A DNA stretch of 64,000 bases from positions 3,596,001 through 3,660,000 of the forward strand of contig NZ_CP107903.1 in NCBI RefSeq assembly GCF_036013955.1, written 5' to 3'. The notes beneath the pieces were generated by a model that was not told the origin of the DNA, ran no database searches, and saw only the letters and a program-made list of their open reading frames with translations. A program made the position numbers and the translations under genes. Below, in pieces: positions 42,835 through 49,657 of the stretch. The stretch comes from Streptomyces sp. NBC_00459. GTDB taxonomy: Bacteria; Actinomycetota; Actinomycetes; Streptomycetales; Streptomycetaceae. Position 1 is the stretch's first letter, and every line of letters starts with the position of its first letter.

Positions 42835-43707
42835 ATGGATCGACACGAAGGGTTTGTAGGCATGCCGATTGGACCCACCACGCGAAGGCGCCAGCTGGGC
42901 GCGGACCTGCGCCGTCTACGCGAACTCAAGAGGCTGACCCTTGAGGAAGCAGGCTCACGCGTCGGCATCTCAAAGGCAACGCTGAGTCGGTACGAGACGA
43001 AGGAAGGCACGGTCAAGTGGCCGGCCGTGGACGCGCTTTGCCGCGAATACGGAGCCACCGAGGCGGAACGGCTGGCTCTTGTTGAGCTAGCGAAGGGCGC
43101 CCGAATCCAAGGTTGGTGGCGGTCACTCGCCGACCCCATCCCCGACTCCATGAACCTCATGCTCACGCTTGAAGACGAGGTCGTACGCGAAGATCACTAC
43201 GCCTGTATGTACATCCCTGGGTTGCTCCAGACCCGCAAGTATGCGGAAGCCGTTCACCGGGCTTCGGAGGTTCAGTGCGCGGAGCGGGAAGTACAGCACA
43301 TGGTGGACATTCGTATGAAGCGGCAGGAGCTCCTTGAGCGGGAGGAGCCGCCGCACATCTGGTCCGTGGTCGACGAGGCAGCCATCAGGCGGAACGTCGG
43401 CGGACGTGAGGTCATGCGGGAGCAGCTGCAGCATCTGCTCACCATGTGCGAGCGCCCGAATATCACCATCCAAGTACTCCCCTTCTCAACAGGAGCCCAC
43501 GCAGCCGCAGTTGGTAGCTTTGCCGTCCTGCGCGGGCCGCAGCCCGACCTGGATGTGGTCTACGTAGACCTTCTCGGCGGCGGACTCTTCATGGAGAAGC
43601 CCCAGGAACTGGACCGCTACAGGTTGGCGTTCGAGTACCTGAGCGCACAGGCGCTCGATCTTGAGTCTTCGGCAGCACTCATCGCCCGTATAAGCAAGGA
43701 GACGTGA
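42835..43707 (+). CDS. XRE-family regulator with DUF5753 domain
   Basis: About 290 residues from the ATG at 42835 (CAGGACGATCTG upstream); 42862 is an alternative ATG. Helix-turn-helix at about 20-75: 'LGADLRRLRELKRLTLEEAG' then ISKATLSRYE. The C-terminal DUF5753 domain runs from 'DHYACMYIPGLLQTRKYAEA' to the end with 'NITIQVLPFSTGAHAA'. Members such as WhiJ and the AbaA-cluster proteins work with a small DUF397 partner to repress development or antibiotic genes. The DUF397 gene here overlaps its stop, supporting a functional pair. Confidence 0.9.
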   Translation: MDRHEGFVGMPIGPTTRRRQLGADLRRLRELKRLTLEEAGSRVGISKATLSRYETKEGTVKWPAVDALCREYGATEAERLALVELAKGARIQGWWRSLADPIPDSMNLMLTLEDEVVREDHYACMYIPGLLQTRKYAEAVHRASEVQCAEREVQHMVDIRMKRQELLEREEPPHIWSVVDEAAIRRNVGGREVMREQLQHLLTMCERPNITIQVLPFSTGAHAAAVGSFAVLRGPQPDLDVVYVDLLGGGLFMEKPQELDRYRLAFEYLSAQALDLESSAALIARISKET

Positions 43708-43913
43708 TGACCGCACCGTCCGCGCCCGCTCTTTCGTGGTTGAAGTCCTCTTACAGCGGGGGAAGTGGGACGGAATGCGTTGAGTGTGCGCGGACGGCAG
43801 ACGGCACCGTCATACGCGACTCAAAGCGTTCCAGAGGTCCTGTAGTTGCTGTTCGAGGCCAGGCGTGGCAGGTGTTCATAGGGGCGTTGAGGAACTTGGG
43901 GCTTGGAGGTTGA
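43707..43913 (+). CDS. DUF397 small partner protein
   Basis: 68 residues. The ATG at 43707 shares one base with the XRE stop codon, so translation is coupled; a GTG three bases earlier is the other option. The family core is plain: 'SWLKSSYSGGSGTECVECA' and 'VIRDSKRSRGP'. The closing 'WQVFIGALRN' is the usual end (commonly WxxFL). DUF397 proteins bind or antagonise the adjacent XRE-DUF5753 regulator, in some cases as toxin-antitoxin-like pairs. Confidence 0.9.
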   Translation: MTAPSAPALSWLKSSYSGGSGTECVECARTADGTVIRDSKRSRGPVVAVRGQAWQVFIGALRNLGLGG

Positions 43914-43984
43914 GGACTCGCGCCTTCAACGCCGCCTCAATCAACGGTCTTTGCCTGCCCTGGTGTTGCTCATAACCACGCGCA

Positions 43985-44272
43985 GTCGTTACAGCGCATC
44001 GATGGCCTTCACGATCAGCACCCGAGCCTCCGCCCCGTACACAGCCAGGCCCCGGAGCTACTCAAAAGCCTTGATGTACAGGGCAATCTCGGAGGGCTGC
44101 GTAATGTTCACCTCCGCAGAGAACAGTTCCACGGACACAAGCGTGTCGTCGTGCACGTCAAACGTCTCCTGTGGCCACAACGCACGCTCTCGCGTCGACA
44201 TGGGGATGATGCCGAACGACACCGCCGGCAGCACCCCAGACTCCCCCGACTACGGCCTGATGTCACCTACGC
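43985..44272 (-). pseudogene. C-terminal remnant of a second XRE-DUF5753 regulator with in-frame TAG
   Basis: The minus strand translates to 'SFGIIPMSTRERALWPQETF', 'DDTLVSVELFSAEVNITQPS', then 'EIALYIKAFE', a TAG, and 'LRGLAVYGAEARVLIVKAID', ending AL-stop. This is the last third of a DUF5753 regulator. Homologues continue through the TAG position, most plausibly with Gln (CAG to TAG). Another stop lies upstream (DIRP-stop) and no helix-turn-helix is present, so the gene is both truncated and interrupted. It lies directly after the intact XRE-DUF397 pair. Confidence 0.75.
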
Positions 44273-44349
44273 CGGACGGTCGACATATCGCACACTGTTC
44301 GACAAGGACAGGTTTGTCATGTCCACACCTCGATGAGGGAGGATGTCCG

Positions 44350-45075
44350 ATGGAAGAAGGATGTAGGTTCACGCGGCGCGCGGCGCTGGCTGCGGCGGCC
44401 GGAGGGGTCGTAGCGCTGGGTTCCGGGGCGTTCGCCGGCACCGCCCGGGCGGCGACGGGATCGGCAGGGCGGAGCGCCGCTGCCCCGCCGACCGGGACGG
44501 TGCGGGTGTTCTGGCTCAGGCCCTCGGACGTGGCGAACGACTCGCGGTACCCCAACGGCATCACCAGCGTCATGGTGGAGTCGCAACGCTATTACCGCCA
44601 GGAACTCGGCGTGACGTTCAAGCTGAACAATCCGGCGGTGGAGGTGGTCCAGGGCAACCACGGACGGGCCTGGTACGAGAACACGCCGAACGGCGGCGAA
44701 GAGTACTGGTGGGTCGTCTTCAACATGCAGCAGGAGCTGAAAGCCAGGTTCGGTCTCGGAGATCCGGACTCGCGCTGGCTGTGCGTCGGCGAGGTCAGCG
44801 CCGAGAAGACGAACGTCTCCGGCGGCGGTGGAGGTGGCGGCTGGGTGCTCCTCAGCGGCCACGACGCCGACGGTGCCGCCGGGATCAACGGCGCGATGAA
44901 CCGGTGGTACGGCGGCATGGTGCACGAGTTGGGCCACGCCTTCGGTCTGCCCGACTCCACGCACACCGACGGCACACCGATGTCCGCCTCGTTCTACGAC
45001 TACCCGAACTGCCACTTCAACCAGCAGCAGAAGAACGGGATACGGAACGGCCCGTACCGCAGCTTCCTGTCCTGA
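44350..45075 (+). CDS. Secreted zinc metalloprotease (HExxHxxGxxD)
   Basis: 241 residues from the ATG at 44350, which has GGGAGGA six bases upstream. A Tat-like signal (RFTRRAALAAAAGG) ends near ARA-ATG. The catalytic motif HELGHAFGLPD spans 192-202: His192, His196 and Asp202 as zinc ligands and Glu193 as base. A Met at 211 (TPMSASF) may be the met-turn of metzincins. Gly-rich loop at 157-164. Likely an extracellular protease; the specificity is unknown. Base composition returns to typical Streptomyces GC here. Confidence 0.85.
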   Translation: MEEGCRFTRRAALAAAAGGVVALGSGAFAGTARAATGSAGRSAAAPPTGTVRVFWLRPSDVANDSRYPNGITSVMVESQRYYRQELGVTFKLNNPAVEVVQGNHGRAWYENTPNGGEEYWWVVFNMQQELKARFGLGDPDSRWLCVGEVSAEKTNVSGGGGGGGWVLLSGHDADGAAGINGAMNRWYGGMVHELGHAFGLPDSTHTDGTPMSASFYDYPNCHFNQQQKNGIRNGPYRSFLS

Positions 45076-45221
45076 ACTCAGGGTTGCGTCGTTCTCTCGG
45101 TCGGCCGGTCGTTGCTGGTACGGGCCTGATGCCCCAGCTCGGACGTGATGGTGCGAACTCGTCTCCACCTGTGTGGACGTCCGGACATCACCGGCCTCGG
45201 GCGCCTTCCCCAACCGCCCCC

Positions 45222-45701
45222 TCAGCCCTCCTGGCCGCCTCGCCCCGCCCGTACCCAGGTCCGTATGCGCGTCCAGGGGCGCGGGCGGTCCCTCCGGGGG
45301 TGGATCACCTGGGTGTAGTGAGACCCCAGCCCGGCTGCCGACACTCCGGTGTTCCGTACCCGGTAGACCAGATTCCCGGCGATCACGGCGCTGAGGACCG
45401 TCAGCAGGAAACCGCCGTTTCCCGCGCCTTCGGAGTCCGTGGCGATGCCGTAGACGGTCATGACCGCGAAGGGGACCGTGACGGCGGCGAACATCCAGGC
45501 CAGCCCGCGGTACAGCTGCTGACGTCGTTGCGTCTCCCCGGCGTCGAGAACTCGGATGGTGACGTTCTTCCGGCACGCGGGGCAGACGACCTTGACGGCC
45601 TCGGGGCCGTGGTCGGGCCGGCGGAGACGTATTCGCGTCTTCCGTTCGGCCCTGCTGTTGTGGATGAGATGGAAATCAACGTGCGAGTGAACCGGCTGCA
45701 C
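45222..45701 (-). CDS. Membrane protein with N-terminal Cys-pair motif
   Basis: 159 residues from the GTG at 45701, preceded by GGGGGGAGTT; the frame continues further upstream without support. A CPAC pair sits at about residue 40 ('VKVVCPACRKNVTIRV'), looking like half a zinc ribbon. Two membrane helices follow ('LYRGLAWMFAAVTVPFAVMT' and 'GGFLLTVLSAVIAGNLVY'). The C terminus is basic and Trp-rich. I do not recognise the family. Confidence 0.6.
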   Translation of the reverse strand: MQPVHSHVDFHLIHNSRAERKTRIRLRRPDHGPEAVKVVCPACRKNVTIRVLDAGETQRRQQLYRGLAWMFAAVTVPFAVMTVYGIATDSEGAGNGGFLLTVLSAVIAGNLVYRVRNTGVSAAGLGSHYTQVIHPRRDRPRPWTRIRTWVRAGRGGQEG

Positions 45702-46231
45702 AACTCCCCCCGTTGGCGTGGTCGCGCCCACTGCCGACAGCACGCCTGGGCGGAGCATGGCAGCAAACGCACCAGGTGAACAGGGACCGGTACACGGGAC
45801 TGATAGGCAGGGACTGGCGCACAGGGACTGGCGCACAAGCGCTGGGCACCAGCCTTCGTCCCTCGCTGCGGCCTCCACCTCAGGCTCCCCTCAGTTCAGT
45901 GCCTGCGGTTCGGGCTCCACTTGCACAGACCGAACTCATGGCCTGAGCAGCCGTACGAGGGCTGGCGGCAATGACAGTTGCAGCAGTAGCCGTCGGCCGC
46001 CGTCAGAAGCAGATCCGTGATCCACCGCCCGTGAAGCGGTCGAAAAACCAGTGGAACGGCGCCACTGTGCGCCATTACCGTGCTGCCGAGCCGAGTCGTC
46101 TGGGTAAGGACGTGCCGTTGTACACCGTGTGAGACCCCCCGAGTGCTGATCTGTCGCGCGTCGCGCATCCACGCATGTGCGCCGTGCTGCTTTTTGCTGC
46201 GGACTTCTCACACTGAAACCGGTGTACTTCT
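45702..46231. other. Gene-poor region between 45.7 and 46.2 kb
   Basis: About 530 bases with no confident gene. A tandem AGGGACTGGCGCAC pair occurs near 45808-45838. On the minus strand a frame ending at 45896 and openable at an ATG at 46075 would give about 59 residues with six cysteines (CCNCHC, YGCSGH, GLCKW); it has no ribosome-binding site and I do not call it a gene. Confidence 0.35.
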
Positions 46232-46789
46232 GTGCTCGAAAACTGGGTTGTCACGCCCACCTGCCTGCCGCTCGTTCTCCGTCGTTGCCACGCATGCGCG
46301 TCCGAGCGCTTCCGGGCGAACGGCAAGTTTCGCGTCAACGCCAACCACAAGCTCATCGACGCGTGGCTCCTCGTCCTCTGCACCTCTTGTGGGGAGACTG
46401 CGAAGCTCACGATCCTGGAGCGGATGAACGTGCGCTCCATACGGCCTGAGCTGCTGGACCTGATGCATGACAACGACCCTGTACTGGCAGCTGAGTTGCT
46501 CCAGGATCCGGTCGTACGGCACCGGAATCGCATCGCCCTCGACTGGGACGACGCATGGCGCCTCGACACCGGCGGATCGGATCACCCGGACCATGAGGTG
46601 AGCGATGCGATCGATGTATCGGTCCGCTTCGCAGCGCGGATCCCTGTCCGGCCGGTGCGACTGATCGCTGAAGGTTTCGGTCTCTCGCGGGCCGAGGTCG
46701 AGAGACTGGTCACCGAGGGGAAGCTCGTTTCGGCGGCCCGGCTGAGCGGCAAACTCTCCGGCGACTTCACCTTCACGCTCAAGCACTGA
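46232..46789 (+). CDS. DUF1062 domain protein
   Basis: 185 residues, cytoplasmic. 'VVTPTCLPLVLRRCHACASE' with a later CTSCGE gives two Cys pairs, a likely zinc ribbon. 'RVNANHKLIDAWLLVLCTSC' and 'GFGLSRAEVERLVTEGKL' match the DUF1062 family. The function is unknown. The GTG start at 46232 has only a weak upstream GGTG. A perfect hairpin follows the stop. Confidence 0.8.
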   Translation: MLENWVVTPTCLPLVLRRCHACASERFRANGKFRVNANHKLIDAWLLVLCTSCGETAKLTILERMNVRSIRPELLDLMHDNDPVLAAELLQDPVVRHRNRIALDWDDAWRLDTGGSDHPDHEVSDAIDVSVRFAARIPVRPVRLIAEGFGLSRAEVERLVTEGKLVSAARLSGKLSGDFTFTLKH

Positions 46790-46807
46790 GCCTTCTTCGG
46801 GAGCAAG

Positions 46808-46838
46808 GGCCTGTCCGGCGGGATCCGCCGGACAGGCC
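46808..46838 (+). terminator. Hairpin terminator after DUF1062 gene
   Basis: Fourteen-base perfect arms (46808-46821 and 46825-46838) around GAT, beginning 19 bases after the stop codon. No U-tract. Confidence 0.8.
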
Positions 46839-46943
46839 GCCCGGCGCACGATGCTCAGCGGCCCCCGTCGGCGGCCGTCTCCCGCTTCTCCGAGCGCCGA
46901 CACCGCCACCGCTACTGACACCGCCACGCGAAAGACCGGACGG

Positions 46944-47357
46944 TCAGAAGCCTCGGTGCACCCCGTCCGCATCGACGGCCTCCGCGAACTCCCTGAAGTC
47001 CATGTTCGAGATCGACAGGTTGTTCTCGATGCCCCACAGCTCGCTCGCCACGACCCGGAAGCAACGTCCGCGCTCCTCCTTCAGATCCACGACGAGGAGC
47101 GGGAACTGCACCGAGGCCAGGGCCGTCGTGTCCGCCAGGACGAGGATCGGGTGCTCGTAGTCGGCCGGGAGCCTGCCGATGACCTCCTCCGCGGTCACTC
47201 CGGTGAACCGGGCGTCGGCGACGAGTTCGACGTACGGCAGGAAACCGTCCTCGCTCGGTGTGGCGAGGGCCTGCCCCAGGGCCTCCCACGCGGGGTCGCC
47301 GGAAAAGTCGGTGCGCAACACCAACGTGCCCGAGGTGCGCGGCAGTTGTTCAGTCAT
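46944..47357 (-). CDS. DUF6924-like protein
   Basis: 137 residues, soluble, no signal peptide. 'TLVLRTDFSGDPAWEALGQA', 'PLLVVDLKEERGRCFRVV' and 'ELWGIENNLSISNMDFREFA' fit the DUF6924 family seen in Streptomyces. Role unknown. The gene lies 30 bases downstream of the end of the receptor-kinase operon's neighbour in opposite order, being leftward as well, so read-through from the kinase genes is possible. Confidence 0.78.
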   Translation of the reverse strand: MTEQLPRTSGTLVLRTDFSGDPAWEALGQALATPSEDGFLPYVELVADARFTGVTAEEVIGRLPADYEHPILVLADTTALASVQFPLLVVDLKEERGRCFRVVASELWGIENNLSISNMDFREFAEAVDADGVHRGF

Positions 47358-47387
47358 CCGCGCACAGTACTGCCAGTCTTCAGGAGA

Positions 47388-49571
47388 TCAGGTCTTCCTG
47401 GCCTTGTCGTAGCGCCCCAGGAAGCGCGGCGCACCGTTCTCCACCCGGTGCAGGAAGAGGCCGTTGACCAGGTTGAACTGGCCGGTCTTCGCGTCGAATT
47501 CGATGGTCTTGGCCAGTCCTTTGTAGGTGGACGCGCGGAGTCTGCGCACCATGGCGCCCCTCTCGACCTCGACAGCCCCCAGCCCGCCCAGGCTCTGGGC
47601 GACGAAGAGCAGCGCGTCGTACGCCTCCACCGCGAAGCGCTCGACGGTGCGCACCCCGAATCGCTTCTTGTACGCCGTCACGAAGCCTGCGGCGGCGGGC
47701 AGTTCGGCCGGGTCGACGTAGGTCGCGCTGATCAGCCAGCCCTCGGCCGCGGCACCCGCCTCGGTGAGGAACGTGGGCTCCAGGACCGGTTCGGGGGCCA
47801 TGCGCGTGCCCTGGAACCCGGCCCGGACGAGTGAGCGGGCGCACAGGGCGGCCCGGTGCGGGGAGGTGCCGGAGTAGACCACGGCCTCTGCCCGGGCGGC
47901 GAGCACGGCGGCGGCGACCGTGTCGAAGTCCTCGCTGTCCGCGGGGACGGCATGGGTGGTCGTCGTGCCTTCGGCGGGCGGGTACATGGTCAGGGATCTG
48001 ACGTTCTGCCAGCTGGTGCGGCCTGCCGCCTGATCGTCTATGAGGGCGGTCCTGCTGCTCTTCTCGACGTGGGTGAGGTAGTGGATGAAGGGCGTCGACA
48101 GTGTGTTCTCGTCGGGCCTGAGCTGGAAGAACGCGCGTTCGGAGAGGTCCGGGTCCAGGCCGGCGGAGACGGTGACGACGGGCAGCAGTGCCTTCTCGTA
48201 GCGGGCGATGGACGCCTGGGTCGCGGCGTTGCCGGTCGGGCCGATGACGGCGTACACGTCGGGGTCCGCGACGAACCTTCCGGCCACCTCCGCCGCCCGT
48301 TTCGCCTCCCCCGCGTCGTCGAGGACCTTCAGGGCCAACTCGAAGGTACGGCTGCCTGGCGAACCAGAACTTCCTGAACGGGAGCGGGAGTTGAAGTCCT
48401 CCACGGCCAGCCGCGCTCCCCTCTCCTGCGCCCGGCCGATCGTCCTGTCCGTGCCCGTGAGGTCCGCGTGCACTCCGATGACGTACCGGGACAGTGGTCC
48501 CGAGCCCGTTGTCCCGCCCTCGCCGCCCGCCGACGGCCGGGAGGCCGCCCAGGCCGCCAGGCCGCCGCCGGTCAGGGCCACCGCTGCCGCCGAGCCCAGG
48601 GTCAGCAGGCGGCGCCGGGAGGGGGAGGGCTGTTGCGCCGGCTGTACGAGGGTGGACGGGCCGGGGTCGGGGAGGGCCAGGACGGCGGCCGAGCGTCGTG
48701 CGATCAGCCGGGGCAGGGTGGGCGGCAGCCAGTCGTCCCCGGCCTCGCCCGCGCCTTCATCCTCGCCCTCGTCGGTCAGGGCGTCCCGTACCGCCCGTGC
48801 GGTGGGCCTGGCCTGCGGGTCCTTGGCCAGGCAACTCGTCAGCAGCGGGACCAGGGACCGGGGCACCGCTTCCAGGTCCGGTTCCTCGTGGACCGTACGG
48901 AAGAGGATGGCGGCCGGGGTGCCGGTGCCGAACGGGCGGTGGCCCGTTGCCGCGTACGCCAGGACGCAGCCCAGCGAGAAGACGTCGCTCGGTGGGCCCA
49001 TGTCACCGGCTCGCGCCTGCGCCTGTTCCGGCGAGAGATAGCCGGGAGAGCCGATCACCACGTCGGTCGCGGTGAGCGAAGTCGCCGTGGTGGACCGCGC
49101 GATGCCGAAGTCGATCAGCCGGGGGCCGTCCAGGGCGAGCAGCACGTTGTGCGGCTTGACGTCCCGGTGCACCAGGCCCGCCGCGTGCACCTCGGTGAGC
49201 GCCTCGGCCAGCCGGGCGCCCAGCGCGCGTACCGTACGGTCCGGCAACGGCCCGTACAGCTCGACGGCCTCGGCGAGCGACGGGCCCGGTACGAAGGCGG
49301 TCGCCAGCCAGGGCTCGGGGGCCTCCGGTTCCGCCGTGGTGACCGGCACCACCCACCGTCCGGTGAACCCGGTCGCCGCCTCGGCCTCGCGCCGGAACCG
49401 GGTGCGGAAGCCGTCGTCGGCCGCGTACTCGGCGCGAATCACCTTCAGTGCGACCAGCGCCCCGCCCGTCGAACGGGCCAGGTAGACCACGCCCATACCG
49501 CCCGAGCCGAGCCGGCCCAGCAGCCGGTGGCCGCCGACGAAGGGCGGGTCGCCCGGCTTGAGCGCGTGCAC
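47388..49571 (-). CDS. Ser/Thr protein kinase fused to extracellular ABC-type solute-binding domain
   Basis: About 727 residues from a GTG at 49571 (another GTG at 49577; GGAAGG lies upstream of both). The kinase domain (12-265) is complete: GSGGMG 22-27, Lys43, HRDVKPHN 135-142, DFG 154-156. A single hydrophobic segment at about 321-344, preceded by SRRR, crosses the membrane. The rest (350-727) is a type-1 periplasmic-binding fold as in LivJ: 'IGVHADLTGTDRTIGRAQER', 'VYAVIGPTGNAATQASIARY' and 'YKKRFGVRTVERFAVEAYDA'. It should sense an extracellular ligand and signal by phosphorylation. It is a paralogue of the next gene, 86 bases away. Confidence 0.87.
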   Translation of the reverse strand: MHALKPGDPPFVGGHRLLGRLGSGGMGVVYLARSTGGALVALKVIRAEYAADDGFRTRFRREAEAATGFTGRWVVPVTTAEPEAPEPWLATAFVPGPSLAEAVELYGPLPDRTVRALGARLAEALTEVHAAGLVHRDVKPHNVLLALDGPRLIDFGIARSTTATSLTATDVVIGSPGYLSPEQAQARAGDMGPPSDVFSLGCVLAYAATGHRPFGTGTPAAILFRTVHEEPDLEAVPRSLVPLLTSCLAKDPQARPTARAVRDALTDEGEDEGAGEAGDDWLPPTLPRLIARRSAAVLALPDPGPSTLVQPAQQPSPSRRRLLTLGSAAAVALTGGGLAAWAASRPSAGGEGGTTGSGPLSRYVIGVHADLTGTDRTIGRAQERGARLAVEDFNSRSRSGSSGSPGSRTFELALKVLDDAGEAKRAAEVAGRFVADPDVYAVIGPTGNAATQASIARYEKALLPVVTVSAGLDPDLSERAFFQLRPDENTLSTPFIHYLTHVEKSSRTALIDDQAAGRTSWQNVRSLTMYPPAEGTTTTHAVPADSEDFDTVAAAVLAARAEAVVYSGTSPHRAALCARSLVRAGFQGTRMAPEPVLEPTFLTEAGAAAEGWLISATYVDPAELPAAAGFVTAYKKRFGVRTVERFAVEAYDALLFVAQSLGGLGAVEVERGAMVRRLRASTYKGLAKTIEFDAKTGQFNLVNGLFLHRVENGAPRFLGRYDKARKT

Positions 49572-49657
49572 TCCCACACGGCCTTCCGCACGGTCTTCGG
49601 CGCGCGGGTCGCCCGCGTGGCCGTCCGGGTGCGCCCCGCCAACCGCCCCGCCCACCG

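Noticed and set aside
43903..44349. In-frame upstream extension of the metalloprotease gene
   Set aside because: The GGGAGGA ribosome-binding site and Tat signal fix the start at 44350. The extension overlaps the antisense XRE-DUF5753 remnant.
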